Positions 57,210 to 64,000 of a stretch of DNA of 64,000 nt are shown here, in pieces. The translations under genes were made by a program, and so were the position numbers. The DNA is from Colwellia psychrerythraea. GTDB taxonomy: Bacteria; Pseudomonadota; Gammaproteobacteria; Enterobacterales; Alteromonadaceae. Position 1 is the stretch's first letter. Every line of letters starts with the position of its first letter. Where the stretch lies: NCBI RefSeq assembly GCF_000764225.1, contig NZ_JQED01000003.1, positions 310,001-374,000 of the forward strand, read 5' to 3'. The notes under the pieces were generated by a model. That model was not told the origin of the DNA. It made no database searches and worked only from the letters and a program-made list of their open reading frames with translations.

Positions 57210-58504
57210 TGAAATTTATCAATCATATCACTTTGATAATATTACTTGCTATTGTGATCTTCATATCAAGCTGTAAGGCGAATGAGCTTGTTAGTGTGCC
57301 CTCGTTGAGTGAGGGAGAAAATAAAAAAAATGGCCTGTTACATATTCCTCCAACAGACTTATTACCTATAAATCCTGAACTACTCTTCCTAATTACCCAG
57401 CTAAAACAAATAAGTATTAAGGATCATAAAGTTGAAATTGCCGTAGCACAATTAACCTTGTCGAAAACACCGTTAAATGCCGCAGAGCAATATTTACTCT
57501 TAGTAGCGCAAGTCTTGCTCAAAGAAAAGATGAAAGAGAAGTCGACCGATAATATTAGTAATCATAGCAGCAATATTATTGCCCTATTACAACAAGCCGA
57601 AAAACTGTCAGACCAAATTTCTGAGCAGCAATTAGCACAGCCAGAGTTTTTACAGCTGCACCTGTTATTGGCTAAACATTATGCAAAACAAGAAGCGTAT
57701 GATTTAGCTTATCTAGAAAAAGACGCTTATTTAAAAAAATATCATATTTATCGGAAAAATAAACGCTTAGCCATGATTGCTTCTTTAGAGCAGTCTTATG
57801 AAGTTAAGGATAAACAAGCGAACAATGCTTTAATGGAAAGCCAAAACAAATTGAAGATCCGCCGCGTTGCTGAAGTACAGGATGAAAAAGTTGCACGACA
57901 GTATAACTTTACACTGATTGCCATTACCTTTATGGTATTTTCATTACTGTTATTTAGGCAGTTAAGGGTGCGTAATAAACTTATTCTTTTAACGCGAACA
58001 GATACATTAACAGGCATAGCAAACCGAAGTACCTTGTTTAAGCAGGGTAAAAAAATGGTTAATAATTTTAAAGACCAGCCTGAAGAGTTGTCGATATTAT
58101 TATTAGATTTAGATCATTTTAAAAAAATTAATGACAATTTTGGTCATCACGTTGGCGATGAGGTTTTAATCGAAGTATCTGGCTTATTAAAAGAAACTAT
58201 GCGCTCTCGTGACATGCTTTCTCGTTTTGGTGGGGAAGAATTTATCGCTTTATTACCTTTTGCTGATTGCAATAAAGCGAAAGCTATTGCGATGAGAATT
58301 AATGATAAAATTGCACAACATGACTTTTCACCTTTAGTTTTACAAACAAGGGTAACTATCAGTATTGGTGTAGCAACTATGATAGATCACAAAATGAACT
58401 TTGATGACTTATTGCATAATGCAGGTGTAGCTATGTATCACGCCAAAGAACAAGGTAGAAATACAGTGATTTGTTATCAAAATATTTCCGTCGATCCCTC
58501 ATAA
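57209..58504 (+). CDS. Diguanylate cyclase with periplasmic sensor, lipoprotein-like start
   Basis: 431 residues. The ATG at 57209 overlaps the preceding stop (TAATG), a clear sign of translational coupling. The N-terminus resembles a lipoprotein signal (IFISSC), followed by helical TPR-like repeats (about 55-200), a membrane helix (FTLIAITFMVFSLLLF) and a complete GGDEF domain with LTGIANR, DLDHFKKINDNFGHHVGD and FGGEEF (341-345). It should make cyclic di-GMP. The input part lies outside the cytoplasm. No EAL domain. It probably works with the preceding degenerate partner. Confidence 0.9.
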   Translation: MKFINHITLIILLAIVIFISSCKANELVSVPSLSEGENKKNGLLHIPPTDLLPINPELLFLITQLKQISIKDHKVEIAVAQLTLSKTPLNAAEQYLLLVAQVLLKEKMKEKSTDNISNHSSNIIALLQQAEKLSDQISEQQLAQPEFLQLHLLLAKHYAKQEAYDLAYLEKDAYLKKYHIYRKNKRLAMIASLEQSYEVKDKQANNALMESQNKLKIRRVAEVQDEKVARQYNFTLIAITFMVFSLLLFRQLRVRNKLILLTRTDTLTGIANRSTLFKQGKKMVNNFKDQPEELSILLLDLDHFKKINDNFGHHVGDEVLIEVSGLLKETMRSRDMLSRFGGEEFIALLPFADCNKAKAIAMRINDKIAQHDFSPLVLQTRVTISIGVATMIDHKMNFDDLLHNAGVAMYHAKEQGRNTVICYQNISVDPS

Positions 58505-58668
58505 TGGTGCACAACTAGCCATGGTATTAATTTTATTGTAATGAAAACTCTATTCTTTGAAAGTTTAGCGGTAGAGACTTGGTATTATTAACGCTTTTGT
58601 TACTTTATCTATTTTGTCTAAGGTCATAATCAGATAAGCTATAGTCATTAATCTCAGGTTATTTTGGG

Positions 58669-58686
58669 TTACTTTATCCAAAGTAA
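58669..58686 (+). repeat. Hairpin in parC leader region
   Basis: TTACTTT (58669-58675), ATCC loop, AAAGTAA (58680-58686), 53 bp before parC. The segment around 58600-58640 repeats the TTACTTTATC and AATCAGA/AATCTGA motifs imperfectly. No recognised function. Confidence 0.35.
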
Positions 58687-58738
58687 GAATCTGACAAAAT
58701 AAAAATAATTAGTCTCGTAATATCAGGAAAATAAATTC

Positions 58739-61033
58739 ATGTCAGATGCGCTCGAATACAGTCTTGATGGAGTAGAACAGGTCCCATTAAGACGTTTTAC
58801 TGAAGAAGCTTATTTAAACTATTCCATGTATGTCATCATGGATAGAGCTTTACCTCATATTGGTGATGGCTTAAAACCAGTGCAAAGACGTATAGTTTAT
58901 GCAATGTCTGAGCTCGGTTTATCTGCAACGGCTAAGTACAAAAAATCAGCACGTACTGTTGGAGATGTTTTAGGTAAATTTCATCCGCATGGTGACAGTG
59001 CTTGTTATGAAGCTATGGTATTGATGGCGCAACCTTTTTCTTATCGTTATCCTTTGGTAGACGGGCAAGGAAACTGGGGGGCACCGGATGATCCAAAATC
59101 TTTTGCCGCAATGCGTTATACCGAGTCACGATTATCACGCTTTAGTGAAGTATTACTTTCAGAGCTAGGGCAAGGTACGGTTGATTGGCAGCCGAACTTT
59201 GATGGCACCATTCAAGAGCCAATCATTTTACCTGCTCGTCTACCACATATTTTACTTAATGGTATTACGGGAATTGCTGTTGGGATGGCAACAGATATTC
59301 CTCCGCACAATGTACGTGAAGTTGCGGATGCCTGTGTGCATTTAATTGAAAACCCTAAAGCAGAAGTCAGTGATCTACTCGAGTTTGTTCAGGGACCTGA
59401 TTACCCTACAGATGCTGAAATTATTACCCCGAAAGCTGAGATTGAAAAAATTTACCAAACGGGTCGTGGTAGCATAAAAATGCGCGCTGTTTACGATATT
59501 GAACAGGGTGATATTGTTATTACTTCACTGCCTCATCAAGCATCTGGTGGTAAAATATTAGAGCAAATAGCCGGACAAATGACGGCGAAGAAGCTCCCTA
59601 TGGTAGTCGACCTTCGTGATGAATCAGACCACGAAAACCCAGTAAGATTAGTTGTAGTGCCACGTTCAAATCGTGTTGATGTTGAGCAGTTAATGCAACA
59701 TTTGTTTGCGAGTACTGACCTAGAAAAAAGTTATCGCGTTAACATCAACATGATAGGTTTGGATAGTCGACCCGCAGTAAAAAACTTACTTACCATTTTG
59801 GCTGAATGGCTTGAGTATCGTCGTGAAACGGTTCGTCGCCGTTTGCAGTATCGTTTAGATAAAGTATTGGCGCGCCTGCATATTCTTGATGGTTTATTAG
59901 TTGCTTATTTAAATATTGATGAAGTGATTGAAATCATCCGCGGTTACGATGATCCAAAAGCTGAGTTGATGTCACGTTTTGGTTTATCTGATACGCAAGC
60001 CCACTCGATTTTAGAGATTAAGTTACGTCAACTTGCCAAACTTGAAGAAATAAAAATTCGTGCGGAGCAAGATGAATTGCGCACGGAACAAGATTATTTA
60101 GAGAAGATCCTTAATTCAAAAGCACGCATGAATACGCTGATGAAAAAAGAGATCCTTGCTGCTGCAGAGCAATACGGTGATGATCGTCGCTCTCAACTCG
60201 TTGAGCGTAGTGAATCAAAAGCCCTTACTGAAAAAGACTTAGTGCCTAGCGAGCCGGTAACTGTCGTTGTTTCTGATAAGGGTTGGGCTCGTTGTGCTAA
60301 AGGGCATGATATTGACCCAGCGAGTTTAAGTTATAAAGCAGGTGACAGTTATTTATGCGCCTCAAAAGGCAGAAGTAATCGACCTGTGGTATTCATAGGG
60401 TCTGATGGTCGAGCATTTACGACAGACGCCCATACTTTGCCGACTGCGCGTTCTCAAGGTGAGCCACTCACTGGGCGCTTTAACCTAGCGACAGGGCAAA
60501 CGTTTGTCCATAGTATAATGTCTGACGACGATACTAAGTATTTGTTAGTGAGTGACGCTGGTTATGGTTTTGTTAGTAGCTTTGGCGATATGGTCAGTCG
60601 AAATAAAAATGGTAAGGCGTTAATTAGTTTGCCCGAAGCCGCTAAAGTGATGGCACCGCAATGTATCACCGATTTCGAAAATGATTGTTGCTTAACCATT
60701 ACCAGTGAAGGACGCATGTTAGTGTTTCCGGTCAAAAACTTGCCAGTGCTAAGTAAAGGTAAAGGAAACAAGATTATCAATATTCCTTCTGCAAGATCGA
60801 AGTTACGGGAAGAGTTTGTGACTTTACTTTGTATAATCCCTGAAGGCGCTGCCATTACTTTACATGCAGGTAAGCGAAAACTTACCTTAAAGTCGGCTGA
60901 TATTGAGCACTACAAAGGAGAGCGTGGTCGTCGTGGTAACAAATTGCCTAGAGGCTTACAACGCGTCTCGAAAATAGAAGTTGAACCAGTTGCTGTGATA
61001 AATTCTGTTGAAGAATCTGAATCAAGTGAGTAA
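58739..61033 (+). CDS. parC: DNA topoisomerase IV subunit A
   Basis: 764 residues. The catalytic tyrosine is Tyr127 ([13 protein letters not shown]). The quinolone-resistance-determining region reads [13 protein letters not shown], with wild-type Ser87 and Glu91. The C-terminal part (about 500-740) is a ParC-type beta-pinwheel with fewer blades than GyrA. It forms the breakage-reunion half of topoisomerase IV with ParE. AGGA lies before the ATG. Confidence 0.96.
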   Translation: MSDALEYSLDGVEQVPLRRFTEEAYLNYSMYVIMDRALPHIGDGLKPVQRRIVYAMSELGLSATAKYKKSARTVGDVLGKFHPHGDSACYEAMVLMAQPFSYRYPLVDGQGNWGAPDDPKSFAAMRYTESRLSRFSEVLLSELGQGTVDWQPNFDGTIQEPIILPARLPHILLNGITGIAVGMATDIPPHNVREVADACVHLIENPKAEVSDLLEFVQGPDYPTDAEIITPKAEIEKIYQTGRGSIKMRAVYDIEQGDIVITSLPHQASGGKILEQIAGQMTAKKLPMVVDLRDESDHENPVRLVVVPRSNRVDVEQLMQHLFASTDLEKSYRVNINMIGLDSRPAVKNLLTILAEWLEYRRETVRRRLQYRLDKVLARLHILDGLLVAYLNIDEVIEIIRGYDDPKAELMSRFGLSDTQAHSILEIKLRQLAKLEEIKIRAEQDELRTEQDYLEKILNSKARMNTLMKKEILAAAEQYGDDRRSQLVERSESKALTEKDLVPSEPVTVVVSDKGWARCAKGHDIDPASLSYKAGDSYLCASKGRSNRPVVFIGSDGRAFTTDAHTLPTARSQGEPLTGRFNLATGQTFVHSIMSDDDTKYLLVSDAGYGFVSSFGDMVSRNKNGKALISLPEAAKVMAPQCITDFENDCCLTITSEGRMLVFPVKNLPVLSKGKGNKIINIPSARSKLREEFVTLLCIIPEGAAITLHAGKRKLTLKSADIEHYKGERGRRGNKLPRGLQRVSKIEVEPVAVINSVEESESSE

Positions 61034-61077
61034 AACTATTACATTTTATTCTGAAATTAAACACTAGCATTACATAA

Positions 61078-61120
61078 AAAGGCCAACAAGTGATTTTCAT
61101 TTATTGGTCTTTTATTTTGC
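61078..61120 (+). terminator. Terminator after parC
   Basis: AAAGGCCAA (61078-61086) pairs with TTGGTCTTT (61104-61112) with one G-T pair, followed by TTATTTT. Confidence 0.6.
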
Positions 61121-61162
61121 CTGTATATTTTATAGGTTAATTTCCTTACTTTTGGAGCAACT

Positions 61163-62296
61163 ATGTTTTTCTCTTCTCACAATACTCTTCGTTTAATTAT
61201 TTTTACCGCAACATTATTTATTGTAAGCAGTGCTTCAACTTTTGCTTCTGTTAATGATGGTCCTTATATATTTGTTAACGAACAACAGCAGCTTGAGTCT
61301 TATTGGTTATGCCATGGCGATGTGATCACCGGCACTACTGAAGCCGAAAGTTTTCCCTTGTCTATGTCTGCGTGTGATATGTCTGCAAATATACATGCCT
61401 TGAGTAGTATTGAAAATAAAGTGCTTGAATTTTATGGTGATTATCCTGTTGCAGCATTAAGTGATTTTCATGGTAAATATGACTTGATGATTGAGTTACT
61501 AACTAATAACAAGATAATTGATAAAAACAAACATTGGTCTTTTGGTAAAGGGCACTTTGTTATCACCGGTGATATTTTTGATCGAGGAGACAAAGTCACT
61601 GAAATATTATGGTTTTTATACGATTTAGAGCAACAAGCCCAACAAGCTGGGGGGGATATCCACCTCACGTTAGGTAACCATGAAGTGATGATTCTCAATG
61701 GCGACTTACGTTATTTACATCCAAAGTATGTTGAAACAGCTAAGCGATTAAATAAACCATTTGAACAATTATTTAGTCCAAATAGCATTATCGGAAATTG
61801 GCTGCGTAGTAAGCCTGTGTTGGTTAAGGTGAATAATATGCTATTTGCTCATGGTGGTTTTCATCCAAGTTTAGCGACAGAGCAACGTAGTTTGCTTGAA
61901 ATCAATACTGTCTTTAAAGATAACTTAGTTAAAGCGGAGCTAGATCAACCTAGAGTTGGCTGGGCAACGTTTCTTCATACCACTAATGGCCCAATTTGGT
62001 ACCGCGGTTATTTCGCTGCAGAGCGAAGCAAAGCGTCGCGTACAAAAAGCGCTAGTGCAAAAGATAATGGTGCAACGTCGGCTGAAATTGATTTACTGCT
62101 TAAACATTTTGACGTTGATAACATCATTGTTGGGCACACTTCACAAAAGCAAATTGAAAGCCGTTATCAAGGGAGAGTTATTGCTATTGACTCAAGTATC
62201 AAAGAAGGTCATTACGGTGAAATTTTATTTATTGAAGGAGGTAAAAAGTGGCGAGGCAGCTTAAGTGGAAAAGTATTACCGCTATACCCTCAATAA
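61163..62296 (+). CDS. Secreted Shewanella-like PPP-type phosphatase
   Basis: 377 residues with a signal peptide (to TFASVND). The metallophosphatase motifs are SDFHGKYD (in place of GDxHG, Asp and His kept), GDIFDRGD, LTLGNHE, FAHGGF and VGHTS. The set matches the Shewanella-like PPP phosphatases, one of which was studied as a cold-active protein tyrosine phosphatase. It would act in the periplasm. GGAG precedes the ATG. Substrate unknown. Confidence 0.82.
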   Translation: MFFSSHNTLRLIIFTATLFIVSSASTFASVNDGPYIFVNEQQQLESYWLCHGDVITGTTEAESFPLSMSACDMSANIHALSSIENKVLEFYGDYPVAALSDFHGKYDLMIELLTNNKIIDKNKHWSFGKGHFVITGDIFDRGDKVTEILWFLYDLEQQAQQAGGDIHLTLGNHEVMILNGDLRYLHPKYVETAKRLNKPFEQLFSPNSIIGNWLRSKPVLVKVNNMLFAHGGFHPSLATEQRSLLEINTVFKDNLVKAELDQPRVGWATFLHTTNGPIWYRGYFAAERSKASRTKSASAKDNGATSAEIDLLLKHFDVDNIIVGHTSQKQIESRYQGRVIAIDSSIKEGHYGEILFIEGGKKWRGSLSGKVLPLYPQ

Positions 62297-62322
62297 CCGT
62301 ATTGGTATGTAAATTTAAGCAC

Positions 62323-62353
62323 AAAAAAACCAGTACTAAGTACTGGTTTTTTT
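62323..62353. terminator. Bidirectional terminator, phosphatase and yebC
   Basis: AAAAAAACCAGTACT and AGTACTGGTTTTTTT form a near-perfect palindrome around one A. A and T runs are symmetrical, suiting both convergent genes. Confidence 0.9.
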
Positions 62354-62372
62354 ATAGCTAAAACGCTTTATA

Positions 62373-63098
62373 TTAGTCTTTAATTTCAGCATTATGATAA
62401 ACGTTTTGCACATCATCACAATCATCTAACATCGCAATAAACTTCTCAAAGTTTGCTAAGTCTTCTTCACCTTCCACATCAATGTAGTTTTGCGGTACCC
62501 AAGTGATTTCTTCAACTTCTAATTCAAATTCTGGCATTGAGTTAGCAAACTCAGTTTTAATTTTAAAGAATTCAGTATGAGGGGCATAAACGGTAATAAT
62601 ACCATCTTCTAATTCAACATCAGTAACATCGATATCAGCCATCATTAAATTCTCTAGTACGGCTTCATCATCTTCACCTTTAAAGGCAAAAACAGCTTGA
62701 TGATCGAACATATGAGAAACAGTGCCTGAAGAACCAATTTTAGCATGGCTTTTAGTAAAACATTGACGAACGTCTTTAATCGTACGGTTACCGTTATCTG
62801 TTAAGCAATCAATAATTACCATACAGTTACCCGGACCAAAACCTTCGTAACGTGCTTCTACGAAATCTTCACCGCCAGCACCAGAAGCTTTTTTAATGGC
62901 ATTTTCTATCACATGAGTTGGTACTTGATCTTTCTTTGCACGGTCAATTAAACCACGTAGAGCTAAGTTACCATCGGGATCAACACCACCATTTTTAGCA
63001 CAAACGTAAATTGCTTTACCGTATTTAGAGTAAACTTTAGTTTTGGCCCCAGCGGTTTTGGCCATAGATAATTTGCGGTTTTGGTATGCTCTGCCCAT
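62373..63098 (-). CDS. YebC/YeeN-family translation or transcription factor
   Basis: 241 residues from the ATG at 63098 ([19 protein letters not shown]); an in-frame extension back to 63206 has no support. [50 protein letters not shown] is the conserved YebC N-terminus, and [24 protein letters not shown] follows. YRYEG-type and [15 protein letters not shown] segments fit the YeeN subgroup. Members have been described as DNA-binding regulators and, more recently, as factors that help ribosomes at proline stretches. No ruvC or other resolvase genes lie nearby, unlike the main YebC. Confidence 0.88.
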   Translation of the reverse strand: MGRAYQNRKLSMAKTAGAKTKVYSKYGKAIYVCAKNGGVDPDGNLALRGLIDRAKKDQVPTHVIENAIKKASGAGGEDFVEARYEGFGPGNCMVIIDCLTDNGNRTIKDVRQCFTKSHAKIGSSGTVSHMFDHQAVFAFKGEDDEAVLENLMMADIDVTDVELEDGIITVYAPHTEFFKIKTEFANSMPEFELEVEEITWVPQNYIDVEGEEDLANFEKFIAMLDDCDDVQNVYHNAEIKD

Positions 63099-63195
63099 CT
63101 CAAGTCTTCTTTTATGTTCAAAAAATATAATGCGATAGATTCTACCAGCCTCCATGGGCGCTTGACTAGTGTTCTTGATCATATATTCGCAATAA

Positions 63196-63369
63196 ATGCC
63201 TCTCAAAATGCTGTATTTATTACAGAGGTTAATTTTGTCTTTAGTAGGCGCAGGCGGAGTACTTTTCGTTTTTATTATTGAATTACCGCAGCTTTTTAAT
63301 AGCCAAAAGATTATTCAACAATACAATAAAGGGATAATGAAACGCTTGTTAAAAGAAATCAGTCGTTAA
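63196..63369 (+). CDS. Possible small single-helix membrane protein
   Basis: An open frame of 57 codons: a hydrophobic N-terminal half ([19 protein letters not shown]) and a polar, basic C-terminus ([16 protein letters not shown]). The ATG at 63196 lacks a ribosome-binding site; a TTG at 63235 has AGAGG six bases upstream and would give 44 residues. It lies divergent to yebC. No family recognised, and translation is unproven. Confidence 0.4.
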   Translation: MPLKMLYLLQRLILSLVGAGGVLFVFIIELPQLFNSQKIIQQYNKGIMKRLLKEISR

Positions 63370-63517
63370 GTAGCCTTAAGTTTATGATAAATAGTTCATA
63401 CAAAATCATTCAATTTAACTACTTGAAATAACAGTTAATAGCTAAAAATCACCTTCCTTTAATGTACTATTAACCTATGATATATATATCTCTACTATTT
63501 AGCCAAGGAGTTGGATT

Positions 63518-64000
63518 GTGACTGAGCAACGTACCGAAGAAATATCTGAGCAATTAACAGAACATCAAATTATTGAGAAAATAAAGCAACGTCAATGTTT
63601 CATTGCTAGCGTTGTTGGCGGGGCTTTTACTTTAAAGGTTGATAAATATTTGCCAGTAATGTCTGCAGCAATTCATGACGGCAGCAATTTTAGGACAGAA
63701 CTTGAAAGTAATTGCTTGCTAGAAAAGAAAGATCGTTATTATGAAGAAGATCCGTTTACCGGCAGTTTCATTAACAAACAAGCCATTACCTTAATCGCCC
63801 ATGACTCTCGGTATGAATATGATTTAAATCGTAATACCGATGAATGCGTCTATGAAACTGCTTGGGGTAAAGAGATATGGAAGGTCCCTTTAAGTGAAGA
63901 AGCTATTGCTAAAAGTAAAGCTAAGCATGCGCAATTTTATCGTATAGTAGCGGCAGTTGTTGATGCATTAGTAGAAGATTTTGGCCAATGTATTGTTTAT
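63518..64000 (+). CDS. N-formylglutamate-amidohydrolase-like protein (3' end outside window)
   Basis: 161 codons are present; the gene is cut by the right edge. It starts at a GTG at 63518 with AAGGAG seven bases upstream. SAAIHDGSNFRTEL, YYEEDPFTGSFI and LIAHDSRYEYDLNRNTDECVYETAWGKEIWK fit the FGase fold, with the metal-binding His and Glu/Asp. Close relatives sit beside ATP-grasp and QEGLA-motif (DUF1704) genes, so the following gene may be one of these. The substrate is probably not formylglutamate in such clusters. Confidence 0.65.
   Translation, partial: MTEQRTEEISEQLTEHQIIEKIKQRQCFIASVVGGAFTLKVDKYLPVMSAAIHDGSNFRTELESNCLLEKKDRYYEEDPFTGSFINKQAITLIAHDSRYEYDLNRNTDECVYETAWGKEIWKVPLSEEAIAKSKAKHAQFYRIVAAVVDALVEDFGQCIVY

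Noticed and set aside
63099..63206. N-terminal extension of the YebC/YeeN protein
   Set aside because: The family begins at MGRAYQNRK; the extra 36 residues are not conserved and overlap the divergent promoter region.

Overview
The window is a 64 kb chromosomal stretch of an AT-rich marine gammaproteobacterium, most likely a Colwellia-type member of the Alteromonadales. The reasons are the gene content (GlnE, YgiF, YgiM, YqiB, CpdA, YqiA, ParE, ParC, TolC, LpxL, a Shewanella-type phosphatase), the low GC and the frequent TTG/GTG starts. The genus is inferred from protein resemblance, not from a search. I see no rRNA, tRNA, CRISPR array, transposase or phage gene.

Layout. (1) 1-6.2 kb is a denitrification island: nirF (cut by the left edge) and nirC leftward, a membrane-anchored hemerythrin leftward, then cytochrome cd1 nitrite reductase nirS and a multiheme NirT-type cytochrome fused to an ethylbenzene-dehydrogenase-like haem domain rightward. 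Three FNR/DNR-type palindromes lie in the two promoter regions, so the cluster looks switched on by low oxygen and/or nitric oxide. (2) 6.2-14 kb is mixed: VF530, an AlkB-type dioxygenase, two orphans, cca, a TonB-dependent receptor with a Fur-like site, and a GspA-GspB fusion. (3) 14.1-19.3 kb is leuABCD, with a readable Leu-rich leader peptide and attenuator. (4) 19.3-30.4 kb is a surface-polysaccharide locus: a TagD-type cytidylyltransferase and CDP-glycerol glycerophosphotransferase, a Wzi-family protein, ugd and a UDP-uronate epimerase, a glycosyltransferase, and a gmd-colC-colD set with a GT11 transferase. This predicts a polymer or LPS carrying uronic acid, GDP-derived colitose and glycerol phosphate. 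(5) 30.6-34.7 kb holds ygiM, ygiF, an L,D-transpeptidase and, convergent to it, an Lpp-like lipoprotein that is its likely substrate.

(6) 34.8-41 kb is a PspA-centred envelope locus read leftward: lipoprotein, double DUF350 protein, membrane-fused spermidine-synthase-like protein, YjfI, PspA/YjfJ, YjfK and a small possibly ribbon-helix-helix protein. The exact 13-bp palindrome GACATA(W)TATGTC occurs twice at the yjfI promoter and once at the promoter of the lipoprotein gene, each time near promoter-like elements. I infer an undescribed two-operon regulon; this is the most interesting signal in the window. (7) 41.1-51.4 kb is housekeeping and envelope: glnE, a TcpQ-like protein, lpxL, a GT4 transferase, tolC and nudF-yqiB-cpdA-yqiA. 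(8) 51.5-61 kb is parE and parC, separated by a small membrane protein with its HlyD-type partner and by two overlapping GGDEF genes, the first with a broken active-site motif. (9) The right end holds a secreted PPP-type phosphatase, a YebC/YeeN protein, a possible 57-residue membrane protein and the start of an N-formylglutamate-amidohydrolase-like gene cut by the window edge.
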